Source: Mucilaginibacter terrae (GTDB taxonomy: Bacteria; Bacteroidota; Bacteroidia; Sphingobacteriales; Sphingobacteriaceae). Taken from it: a DNA stretch of 64,000 bases. The stretch spans positions 5,208,001-5,272,000 of the forward strand of contig NZ_JAVLVU010000001.1 in NCBI RefSeq assembly GCF_031951985.1, given 5' to 3'. This document shows, in pieces, positions 34,880 to 43,476 of the stretch (its first letter is position 1; every line of letters begins with the position of its first letter). A model generated the notes under the pieces. That model searched no databases and had not been told where the DNA came from. It saw nothing but the letters and a program-made list of their open reading frames with translations. The position numbers and the translations under genes were made by a program.

Positions 34880-35099
34880 AGTATATAAAAAAGTCGTCAT
34901 AAAAGTTTTTACAACACATTGATACAACTTTGGTGCGCACAAACCCGTTAACAGTATTAAGCACTGTAGTATTGGTATATCTGCAAAAAAATATGTTTCA
35001 TTTTTTGCAGATATATAGCAGATGCTGTTAAAGACGCCATTCCCGGCGAATCAAAAAAAGGCAGACCTGTGGCGTTAAGCCTTTTCGGTAAAAATTTCT
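34880..35099. other. Intergenic region with a second hairpin
   Basis: No gene. It contains the perfect inverted repeat at 34976-35015. Confidence 0.4.
34976..35015. repeat. Perfect 15-bp inverted repeat
   Basis: TATATCTGCAAAAAA and TTTTTTGCAGATATA separated by 10 bp. With its A/T tracts it could be a bidirectional terminator, but there is no nearby upstream gene that needs one after 34844. Confidence 0.5.
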
Positions 35100-35597
35100 T
35101 TAATCAGCGAACAAAGTATAGTTTGGCAGGTAAGATCTTGTAAGCACAATGGGTTCCGTATTATACGGCGCCTTGGGGAATAACTTAACAGTTACTTTAA
35201 CAACGTAATGATTGTTAACGGCGTTAAGAGGCATCCAAATATCTCCATTCTCATCTTGTGGATCATTAGTCTTGTTGCTGTATGCAACTTCTGTGAAATT
35301 TAAATGAATAATATTCTCGTTGTCTTGGAAATTCGGTCCCGCTGATTCCGGATGAGAGGTAGCGCCACCAGGACCATCCTCACGCCAATTATATACATTT
35401 TGAAACTTCTCGTAATACGCTAATGAATAGCTTGCTTCATAATGGTCTATTAAACTTAAAACAGCAGGATTAATATTTAACGTAAACGACGATTCATCTA
35501 AATATACATCACGTTGATACCTATGCGTGTTGTTGTAAGGACCACTATAAATCATTTTATTGCGTTGCATCACTACAGGCGCATTGGAATGTGCCAC
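35100..35597 (-). CDS. Orphan hypothetical protein, possibly a gene remnant
   Basis: 165 codons from a GTG at 35597 (first ATG at 35570). A stop lies only four codons upstream, and there is no signal peptide or good start. The residues before Met read CKNCVAHSNAPVV, like the interior of a larger protein. The product is rich in Tyr, Asn and Pro with NNTHRYQRDVYLDESSFTLN and HPESAGPNFQDNENIIHLNF, suggestive of an extracellular beta-rich domain. I do not recognise it. It stands alone on the reverse strand and may be the tail of a lost secreted protein. Confidence 0.45.
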   Translation of the reverse strand: MAHSNAPVVMQRNKMIYSGPYNNTHRYQRDVYLDESSFTLNINPAVLSLIDHYEASYSLAYYEKFQNVYNWREDGPGGATSHPESAGPNFQDNENIIHLNFTEVAYSNKTNDPQDENGDIWMPLNAVNNHYVVKVTVKLFPKAPYNTEPIVLTRSYLPNYTLFAD

Positions 35598-35847
35598 GCA
35601 GTTTTTACATTACCGGGGCATGGAAATATCAGCAAAAATTGCTTAATAGTTAATGCAATAATTGAGATATTGTTTTATTAAAAAATATTGCTTTGAGGAA
35701 AAGATTACTTAATGAAACGTTGGTATGATCTTATCATAATATTTTGTCTGATTTATACAAGTAAATGTCTGATATGGTCAATAATTTAACTTAAATATTT
35801 ACTTGTTTTATCGCGACTAATTTTAACGGTAAATTATTGTATAGAAA

Positions 35848-37611
35848 ATGAGAAGTTCCGCCACAGTATTGCTGATGTTATGCCTTAGCGCAGCCAGCAG
35901 TTACGCACAGCAATCCACCCATAAATACAGCAGGTCCAAACATCAGCCCATTCCTGCAATACCCCGCGTACTTTCTTTAGATAGTATTAGCATGGGTGAT
36001 AGTAAAGCTTTTCCAGAAGAACAATTAAATATCCCAATTGCTAAGGGGCCGTTTGAGCCTAATTGGGCATCAATTGAAAAGAACTACCCGGGCGAACCTG
36101 AATGGTTGAGGGATGCTAAATTTGGTATTTGGGTGCATTTTGGCCCACAGGCCTCGGGCGAAAGCGGCGATTGGTATGCACGCAAAATGTATGTTCCTGG
36201 TACAACCGCCTATAAAAACCATTTAAAGAAATACGGGCACCCATCCGAAGTGGGTTACAAGGAAATATTAAAGGATTGGAACCCTAAACAATTGGACCCG
36301 GTTAAATTAGCTAAGATATACAAGGACGCAGGGGCGCGCTTTATGATGATCCAGGGCGTTCATCATGATAATTATGATCTTTGGAACTCTCAGTATCAAC
36401 CCTGGAACTCGGTTAATGTGGGTCCTAAACGCGATATAATAGGGGAGTGGTCAAAAGCGGCAAGGGCCTCGGGGATACGTTTTGGGGTTACATTCCATCA
36501 CGAGTATACCTGGTGGTGGTGGCAAACCGCCTTTGGTAGTGATACTCAAGGCCCTAAAAAGGGTATTCCATATGATGGTAACCTTACGCTTGCTGATGGC
36601 AAGGGTAAATGGTGGGAAGGCCTTGACCCAAGGCTTTTGTACGGTATCGATCTCCGCGAATACAAAGGGGTTGACGCCGCTGCCAAGTCGCCATGGACTC
36701 CACCCTCAGCCGGTATATTTTCCAGGCATCTGGCTTACGATAAATGGTACGCAACCAACTGGGCGCAACGCATGATGGATGTTGTACAACATTATGATCC
36801 TGATTTTATTTATACCGACGGAACTGTGCAAGGCCCGTTTACAGGGGATGGTACCGGCACCGGTTACAAGGCAAACGCCATGCAAACAGTAATAGCCGAT
36901 TTTTATAACCGCACACTGGCCAAGCGTGGCAAAGTAAATACTTTCAGTGTTGTTAAATTCCGGAATAATACCAATGGTACCGTAACCACAGAAGAGTTTG
37001 GCATACCGGCCAATATTAAAACCGACCAACCCTGGATTGCCGAAGTACCTGTTGGAGACTGGTTTTACGAACCCGGTTTTACTTACGATTCAGGTATGAT
37101 GATCAAGTATATTACCGAGGCTATTGCCAGGGATGGCAATGCTGCTATTTGCGTGTCTCTTTTGCCCGACGGTTCGCTGGACGAAGGAAGCCAAAAAATG
37201 CTTAAGGAAGTAGGTGTTTGGATGCGCATAAACGGCGAGGCAGTATATGGTAGCCGTGCCTGGGTTATTCCTGGCGAAGGCAAGGAAACAAACGGCAAAA
37301 TTAAAATGTTACCGGGTGGCAAATTGGAACGGAGACAAGCTGAATTTAAATTTGATGAGCAGGATTTTCGTTTTACAGTGGGTAAAAACAAAGCGCTGTA
37401 CGTATTCAGTATGGTAATACCCCAAGTTGGTTCTGTTTTAAATGTAAAATCGTTAGGTACCGATGCCAAGCACCTTGGGCACCCCATAAAGAGTGTAAGT
37501 ATGTTAGGTTATAACGGTAAACTGAAGTGGGAACAAACCAATGGTGGGTTGAAGATCACTTACCCGAATGTAACATCATTAGCAACATCTGTTGTTTTTA
37601 AAATTGATTAA
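35848..37611 (+). CDS. GH29 alpha-L-fucosidase
   Basis: 587 residues. Signal peptide MRSSATVLLMLCLSAASSYAQ. The GH29 barrel shows WLRDAKFGIWVHFGPQA, GARFMMIQGVHHDNYDLW, FGVTFHHEYTWWWW and the nucleophile region PDFIYTDG with Asp324. Residues about 480-587 form the small beta-sandwich. It hydrolyses terminal alpha-L-fucose from glycans in the periplasm. It is transcribed alone upstream of the RRM gene. It lies close to the GH43 remnant and the HTCS-controlled locus, so a fucosylated plant glycan (xyloglucan or arabinogalactan side chains) is a reasonable guess. Confidence 0.88.
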   Translation: MRSSATVLLMLCLSAASSYAQQSTHKYSRSKHQPIPAIPRVLSLDSISMGDSKAFPEEQLNIPIAKGPFEPNWASIEKNYPGEPEWLRDAKFGIWVHFGPQASGESGDWYARKMYVPGTTAYKNHLKKYGHPSEVGYKEILKDWNPKQLDPVKLAKIYKDAGARFMMIQGVHHDNYDLWNSQYQPWNSVNVGPKRDIIGEWSKAARASGIRFGVTFHHEYTWWWWQTAFGSDTQGPKKGIPYDGNLTLADGKGKWWEGLDPRLLYGIDLREYKGVDAAAKSPWTPPSAGIFSRHLAYDKWYATNWAQRMMDVVQHYDPDFIYTDGTVQGPFTGDGTGTGYKANAMQTVIADFYNRTLAKRGKVNTFSVVKFRNNTNGTVTTEEFGIPANIKTDQPWIAEVPVGDWFYEPGFTYDSGMMIKYITEAIARDGNAAICVSLLPDGSLDEGSQKMLKEVGVWMRINGEAVYGSRAWVIPGEGKETNGKIKMLPGGKLERRQAEFKFDEQDFRFTVGKNKALYVFSMVIPQVGSVLNVKSLGTDAKHLGHPIKSVSMLGYNGKLKWEQTNGGLKITYPNVTSLATSVVFKID

Positions 37612-37734
37612 GGTGGTATATCTATAGTTGGTAATACTACTGGAACCTTAAAACCTTTCAGTTTCCAACTATATTATCAGCATTAACATTGCAATGGATA
37701 ATGGTTGGGAGATATTTAATAAGATTCATCGTAT

Positions 37735-38100
37735 ATGACAAAACTATTTATAGTTGGGTTTGATAGAAAAACTACAGAAGATGCTTTATTTAAACAATTT
37801 GCTGATTTTGGTGATGTTGTAAGGGTAAAGATCATCACCGATCAGCATACCGGCTTGAGCAAAGGCTTTGCTTTTGTTGATTTTGATGATGAGGTTGGCG
37901 CACGTTTGGCTGTCAAAGAATTAGATGGATTTGAAATAAACGAGCGGGTGTTGCACGTAAGATTTGCAAACAGGAGAACTGTTGAATCAGGAGTTTTAGA
38001 GGCCCATGCGGCGATTACTAATGCTCCTCCTCCTGAAGAAATTAACCAGTTAAAAGTTAAACGGCCAAGAATCCACAAATGGCAGTCCATATCTGAATGA
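37735..38100 (+). CDS. RRM-type RNA-binding protein
   Basis: 121 residues. One RNA-recognition motif (about 1-78) with RNP2 KLFIVGF at the start and RNP1 KGFAFVDF near residue 43, then a short basic tail (KVKRPRIHKWQ). It resembles the small single-RRM, cold-inducible proteins of Bacteroidota and cyanobacteria, which bind single-stranded RNA and may help folding or post-transcriptional control. It is unrelated to the neighbouring glycan genes. Confidence 0.9.
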   Translation: MTKLFIVGFDRKTTEDALFKQFADFGDVVRVKIITDQHTGLSKGFAFVDFDDEVGARLAVKELDGFEINERVLHVRFANRRTVESGVLEAHAAITNAPPPEEINQLKVKRPRIHKWQSISE

Positions 38101-38290
38101 TAATGGTGTAAATGGTCTTATCTTCACGGGCTTGTTGAAAAGGATATGCAGGCTATTTATGTAAAGCTTAAGTTTTAACATTGTAGGTTGCGGCAGTTTG
38201 GCTTATACAAATGTGGTGAATTTGCTGGCTTGTAGGTAATACCTGCCAGCCTATATTAATACATACAACCATTTAATTATTTTGCAGATC

Positions 38291-38617
38291 ATGATTCGCC
38301 ATATAATTGTAACAGTGTTTACTGCTGCCCTGCTTTGTTTTACTAATGCCAAAAGCCAAATTAAAGCAGCTTTACCTGTTTGGGGCAACTGGACAACCTG
38401 GGGCGACCAGCTTAAAGGTACTTACCAAAATCCTGTTATACCCGGCGATTATAGCGATGTAGATTGCATAAGGGTAGGCCGCGATTATTATGCAGTGTCG
38501 TCAACTTTTCAATATTCGCCCGGTTTTGTTGTGCTTCATTCTAAAAATATGGTTAACTGGCGTATTCAGGGTCATGTGGTTAACGATATCTCTGTAATAT
38601 CACCAGCCATGAACTAA
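38291..38617 (+). pseudogene. Truncated GH43-family glycosidase
   Basis: 108 codons from the ATG at 38291. Signal peptide (HIIVTVFTAALLCFTNAKSQ), then GH43 start signatures: YQNPVIPGDYSDVDCIRVG with the first catalytic Asp region, DYYAVSSTFQYSPGFVVLHS and KNMVNWRIQGHVV. The frame ends SPAMN-stop, where intact relatives continue with SPELNWD-type sequence for 400 or more residues. The following 380 bp contain only broken frames. It is a remnant of an arabinofuranosidase/xylosidase gene, not a functional enzyme. Confidence 0.75.
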
Positions 38618-39010
38618 GAGTTCAGCTATGTTTATCAGTCCGTGAAGAATGATATGTGACTTATCTTTTCCGGCATGGTCTTCAATCCAGCCAAAATCAA
38701 CGAATAATTACCGGTCTTTACTTATTGGGCAAGCGTGCTTTTTGAGAGAAAATAATGTACGCCCTGATAAACAACTTCTTGCCATTTGCTAAAAGCCCGA
38801 ATGACCTAATATCTCTGTTTTTCTTTATAGCGGTAAAGAGAGGTATTTATATCTGTTCGTAAAAAAGCCTATCTTCGTAAATCAGACTATTTAATCTGAA
38901 GATTAAGGAGCAGTCTCTAAAATCAGGATTCTTGTTGCGTTTAATCAATTTACCAATTATAAAATATTGTGCTTTCTTTGTTTGCTTATCCTTTCGGGCC
39001 AAAGGTTTGT
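38618..39010. other. Remnant and promoter region upstream of HTCS
   Basis: No intact gene. The first part may be decayed GH43 sequence, the second the promoter of the HTCS gene. No clear TAnnTTTG box. Confidence 0.4.
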
Positions 39011-42000
39011 ATGTACAATTCAATAGTTAGGGATATGCTTAATACTGGAAAAAAAGTTTATCTCTTATTGTTTTTCGCCTTTGCTGTTGTTTTTTCAACT
39101 ACGGCACAAACCCCACTACTTCATTTGGGTGGGGGGCATCAGATGCCAAATTACGCACAACGGTCATATTCAACTAATGATGGTTTGCCAAGTAAATCGG
39201 TTACCTGTGCTCTGCGTTCTAAAACCGGTATTATGTGGTTGGGTACGGCTAACGGGTTGTGCAGGTTTGACGGTTACAGCTTCAAAGTATTTGTAAGCCG
39301 TTCGGGCAATTTGCAGGGCCTTAGCAATAACTTTATTAATTCCCTTGCAGAAGACCAAGACGGTAATATTTGGATAGGTACAATGGATGGCTTGTGTATA
39401 CTTGAGCCCAAAGAGGAAAAATTCAGATCATTCCGCCACGACGCACGTAATGCACAATCAATTAGTAATGATAAAATATGGTCAGTACTGTGCGATCGCA
39501 ACAACAACATATGGGTTGGTACTGATGACGGATTTAATCAATATGAAAGAAAAAATGACGAGTTTTTAGTCTACCGTCCGGATGCAAAAAACAGTAACGC
39601 CATGGTAGGCAAATCTGTTAATTCGATAATTGAAGGTGAGGGACCGGATTTATGGCTTGGCAACTGGGGCGGTGGATTAACCAGGTTTAACCGGTCATCT
39701 AAAGTTTTCAGGAGCTTTAAACAGGAGTGGAAAGCAGGTAGTAAAAACCCTAATGATGTATGGTCGGTTGTGTGGGGTAAAGACAAAACCCTATGGGTTA
39801 GCACGTACTGGAAAGGGCTGTATAACTTTAATCCACGCACACAGCAATTTAAATATTTTGGTGGCCCTGATGCTGATAATCCCTCAGTATTTAGCGCGGT
39901 TGCTGTTAGCAATGAAAAGCTGTTGGTGGGCGGAACTGCCGGTATATTTTGGTTAAATATTGCCACCAATAAATGGATAAAGGTTAATGATGGTACATTT
40001 TACGCTAACGGTGAGATATACGATGACCGTGCCGGCCGGTTTTGGTTGTGCACTAATTCGGGACTTATTAAACTGGATACCAACCAGTATAAATTCAATT
40101 TTGCATCTTTTAACATAGGGCAAAAAGCCGTTAAGGCATTGCTGGAGCAAGATTCATTGCTTTGGTTAGGAACCAATAACGGGTTGTACCAGTTTGACTT
40201 ACGAACAGGGCAAACAACTGAGTTTAGATACAATGGAAACAGCAGGGCAATATCAAGTAATGATATTAGTAAGCTATACATTGATAGCAAAAAGCAACTA
40301 TGGGTACTAACCGAGAACGGGTTTGATCTGTACAACAAAAACAACCGCACATTCACAAACTTCACACATCACTCAAAACTTGGTTCATTGTTTAATGAAG
40401 ACGTTTTTAGAGATATGATTGAGCTTACGCCTGGTAAGTATTTATTGGCTACCGATGCAGGCTTAAAGACATTCAACAGCGCGAACCAAACTTTTGAACA
40501 CTACTATAACCAGCCTAATAATCCTAATTCCATCAGTAATAATCACTTGTATTGTCTTTCAAAAGATTTGGATGGCACCATATGGATAGGTACAGCCGGT
40601 GGAGGTGTTAACCGCTTCGACCCGGCCACAAAAACATTTCGCAGATATTTAAGGAAAGATAATAGCAAGGGGGATATTAGTGATAACACGATTAATAACA
40701 TCTTTCGTGATTCGCGCGGGGGAATTTGGATTTGTACCGTTAATGGATTGAACAGGTATGACAGAAAGCAAGATAACTTTATAAGTTACTCAAATAATAA
40801 TGGTTTTGCGAGCAATGAGTTTAATAATATTTGTGAAGATGCAGAAGGTAAACTTTGGGTGCTAACAGGTACCGGTCTTTCGCGGTTTGACCCGGTTAAT
40901 CTCGAAGTAAAAAACTTTGATGAAGCCGATGGGGCATTTGTAAGTGACCGTATTGCTAAAGGGCCCGGCGGGTTAATGTTAGTTGCTGGCCCAAGTGGTA
41001 TACTATACTTTTCACCCGCTCAAATTAAACTTAATGCCCAAAAGCCACCGGTATATTTAACCGATTTGCAAATATTTAACCGGTCGGTTGTTCCCGGAGT
41101 AGGTTCGGTACTTAAAAAATACGGAATAAATGCAGCAGACGAAATCCGGTTATCGCACGGTCAAAATATGTTTTCAGTTGAATTTAGTGCCCTTAATTAC
41201 ACAAATTCCGAAAAAAATAATTATGCCTATAAACTTTTAGGTTTCGATAAAAAATGGAATTATGTGGGCAACCAACGTAAAGCCACTTATACCAACTTAA
41301 ACCCCGGAAGGTATACTTTAAAAGTTAAAGCAGCTAATAACGATGGTTATTGGAATGAGGCTGGCAAGGAAATAAAAATTATTATTACCCCGGCGTGGTA
41401 TGCAACATGGTGGGCATACAGCATTTACCTTTTAATAATAGCTGGACTTGTAACCGTGTTTGTTTTTTATAAAAGCAGGCAAGCCAAATTACAATACCGT
41501 ATTAAGGTTGCAAATATTGAAAGCGAAAAGGAAAAAGAACTTAGTGAAAAGAAGTTGTCTTTTTTTACAAATATCTCGCATGAGTTTCGCACGCCGCTAA
41601 CGCTCATCATTAACCCGGTAAAGGAGCTGCTGTATAAAAATGATCAGAACATTGATACAACGAGTTTAAATATTGTATACCGAAATGCCAGGCGCCTTTT
41701 AGGTCTGGTTGATCAGCTATTGCTTTTTCGCAAAGCGGGGGATGATGATGAGCTGAGGGTATCAATGGTTAATATTGTTGAGCTTACCAAAGAAGTATTT
41801 TTATGTTTTACTCACCAGGCCCGGGTTAAAAATATTCAATATGACTTTCATTCGCCCGATAGCCCTATTGAAGTGCTTTTGGATAGGGAAAAGGTGGAGA
41901 TCGTGCTGTTCAACTTATTATCAAATGCAGTAAAGTTTACCCCGCCCCATGGACGTATTGAGGTTAAGGTTAGTGAAAGTGAAAACACTGCCATTATACA

Positions 42001-43171
42001 AGTAAGTGACACGGGTAGGGGTATACCCGCCAGCATTGGCGAAAAACTGTACAACAGGTTTTACCAGGAACCGCATCAAAGCAATGCACCTATGGGAGGC
42101 TTTGGGATTGGACTTTACCTGGTTAAAACTTTTATTGAACGGCATAAAGGCAAAGTTACCTATGAAAGTGAGCTTGGAGCCGGTACTGTTTTTAAAGTAG
42201 AACTTTTGAAAGGTAAGGAGCATTTGGATAAGGCTCAGATAGTAGAGGATACAGCATCAAGTTCGGTGCTGTTAAGAGAAATGATAGACGATGAGGTTAC
42301 TGTTAATGCTTCGGTTGAAGCTGCAACAGAGCCTGATTTGATGCAACCACTCGCATCAGACTCTAAAACCATACTCGTGGTTGATGATAATGATGAAATA
42401 AGGGAGTATATTAAACTTATTTTTAAACTCGATCACCAGGTTTTAGAAGCAGCCGACGGCGAAACGGGATTGAATTTGGTAAAAGAAACTATGCCCGACA
42501 TTGTAATTAGCGATGTTATGATGCCGGGGATGAGTGGTATTGAACTGTGCAACCTCATTAAGGATGATGCATCCATCTCGCACATACCTGTTATATTGTT
42601 AACAGCAAGTTCTTCGCCCGAGATAAAGCTGAAGGGTATAGAAGGCGGAGCTGATGATTACATAAGTAAGCCTTTTGACCGCGACTTACTTAAAGCACGT
42701 GTATCAAGCATACTAAAAAGCAGGAATACTCTGCAACAGTATTTCTACAACGAAATTACTTTGAGTCCCGGTAACCTTAAAATTTCGAACGAATACAAGC
42801 AATTTCTCGATCTGTGTATCAAGGTTGTTGAAAAGCATTTGCAGGATGCTGACTTTAGTATCCTTGTACTTGCACAAGAACTGGGTATTTCAAAATCTAA
42901 TCTCAACAACCGGGTAAAATCAATATCCGGTCTTTCGCCCAATAATTTTATCCGTTTCATCAGGTTACGTAAAGCTGCCGAATTGTTTATCAATACCAAT
43001 AACACAATTATGGAAACCGCCTACCAGGTAGGCATAAACGATGCTAAGTATTTCAGGGAGCAGTTTTCCAAACTGTTTAATATGAACCCTTCCCAGTACA
43101 TCAAAAAATACAGGAATCCGGCATTCTATCAAAATACAGTTTCGCCTGCATTAAGGCAGGCAAAAAAGTAG
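39011..43171 (+). CDS. Hybrid two-component system (HTCS) sensor-regulator
   Basis: About 1386 residues from the ATG at 39011. A GTG at 38969 and an ATG at 39035 are alternatives; the last puts the signal peptide GKKVYLLLFFAFAVVFSTTA nearest the start. The periplasmic part is a two-propeller array of Reg_prop repeats (LWLGTANGL-type) to about 690, then a Y_Y_Y domain (about 715-785). One transmembrane helix lies near 800-822. His857 in ISHEFRTPL is the phosphorylation site, with HATPase boxes NLLSNAVKFTP and GFGIGLYLVK. The receiver domain starts near 1118 (Asp1168 in ISDVMMPGMSG) and an AraC-type HTH fills 1280-1380. It senses glycan fragments and activates the SusC/SusD/GH genes downstream. 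Confidence 0.95.
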   Translation: MYNSIVRDMLNTGKKVYLLLFFAFAVVFSTTAQTPLLHLGGGHQMPNYAQRSYSTNDGLPSKSVTCALRSKTGIMWLGTANGLCRFDGYSFKVFVSRSGNLQGLSNNFINSLAEDQDGNIWIGTMDGLCILEPKEEKFRSFRHDARNAQSISNDKIWSVLCDRNNNIWVGTDDGFNQYERKNDEFLVYRPDAKNSNAMVGKSVNSIIEGEGPDLWLGNWGGGLTRFNRSSKVFRSFKQEWKAGSKNPNDVWSVVWGKDKTLWVSTYWKGLYNFNPRTQQFKYFGGPDADNPSVFSAVAVSNEKLLVGGTAGIFWLNIATNKWIKVNDGTFYANGEIYDDRAGRFWLCTNSGLIKLDTNQYKFNFASFNIGQKAVKALLEQDSLLWLGTNNGLYQFDLRTGQTTEFRYNGNSRAISSNDISKLYIDSKKQLWVLTENGFDLYNKNNRTFTNFTHHSKLGSLFNEDVFRDMIELTPGKYLLATDAGLKTFNSANQTFEHYYNQPNNPNSISNNHLYCLSKDLDGTIWIGTAGGGVNRFDPATKTFRRYLRKDNSKGDISDNTINNIFRDSRGGIWICTVNGLNRYDRKQDNFISYSNNNGFASNEFNNICEDAEGKLWVLTGTGLSRFDPVNLEVKNFDEADGAFVSDRIAKGPGGLMLVAGPSGILYFSPAQIKLNAQKPPVYLTDLQIFNRSVVPGVGSVLKKYGINAADEIRLSHGQNMFSVEFSALNYTNSEKNNYAYKLLGFDKKWNYVGNQRKATYTNLNPGRYTLKVKAANNDGYWNEAGKEIKIIITPAWYATWWAYSIYLLIIAGLVTVFVFYKSRQAKLQYRIKVANIESEKEKELSEKKLSFFTNISHEFRTPLTLIINPVKELLYKNDQNIDTTSLNIVYRNARRLLGLVDQLLLFRKAGDDDELRVSMVNIVELTKEVFLCFTHQARVKNIQYDFHSPDSPIEVLLDREKVEIVLFNLLSNAVKFTPPHGRIEVKVSESENTAIIQVSDTGRGIPASIGEKLYNRFYQEPHQSNAPMGGFGIGLYLVKTFIERHKGKVTYESELGAGTVFKVELLKGKEHLDKAQIVEDTASSSVLLREMIDDEVTVNASVEAATEPDLMQPLASDSKTILVVDDNDEIREYIKLIFKLDHQVLEAADGETGLNLVKETMPDIVISDVMMPGMSGIELCNLIKDDASISHIPVILLTASSSPEIKLKGIEGGADDYISKPFDRDLLKARVSSILKSRNTLQQYFYNEITLSPGNLKISNEYKQFLDLCIKVVEKHLQDADFSILVLAQELGISKSNLNNRVKSISGLSPNNFIRFIRLRKAAELFINTNNTIMETAYQVGINDAKYFREQFSKLFNMNPSQYIKKYRNPAFYQNTVSPALRQAKK

Positions 43172-43476
43172 GAAATAGCAAATTTCATCAGGTACATATT
43201 GTATCTGATATAAGCTAAAAATATCGAGTTTGCTAACTATATTATTAACATGAACTTTGGTAACATAAAAGTTGCAGATTTTTGCCTTACTAAGCATCTT
43301 ATGCTTAAAAGCGAGATTTTGAAGCGATTTTATGCGTATTACCCCTGTATAAATGTTCAATTACCCCTCACTTGCACAGCAAAATTTCTCTCAATTTAGC
43401 TCCCAAACCAATTAGTATTACCGGCATGGCTTTAACAGCACCGGTAGTATAAAAATCATTTTTTAAACCAATTATT
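43172..43476. promoter_or_regulatory. Control region of the second SusC gene
   Basis: 305 bp without a gene. ATTACCCCT occurs twice in direct orientation at 43338-43346 and 43360-43368, exactly 22 bp apart (two helical turns), about 110 bp before the SusC start. Tandem in-phase repeats are how AraC-type dimers bind, so this is the likely HTCS site (inference). Confidence 0.5.

Noticed and set aside
37623..37673. Inverted repeat TATAGTTGG / CCAACTATA after the fucosidase
   Set aside because: The loop is over 30 bp and there is no T-run, so a terminator or operator call is not supported.
39170..40365. Several reverse-strand frames inside the HTCS propeller region
   Set aside because: They are shadows of the strongly coding forward frame; the repetitive propeller sequence avoids stops in other frames.
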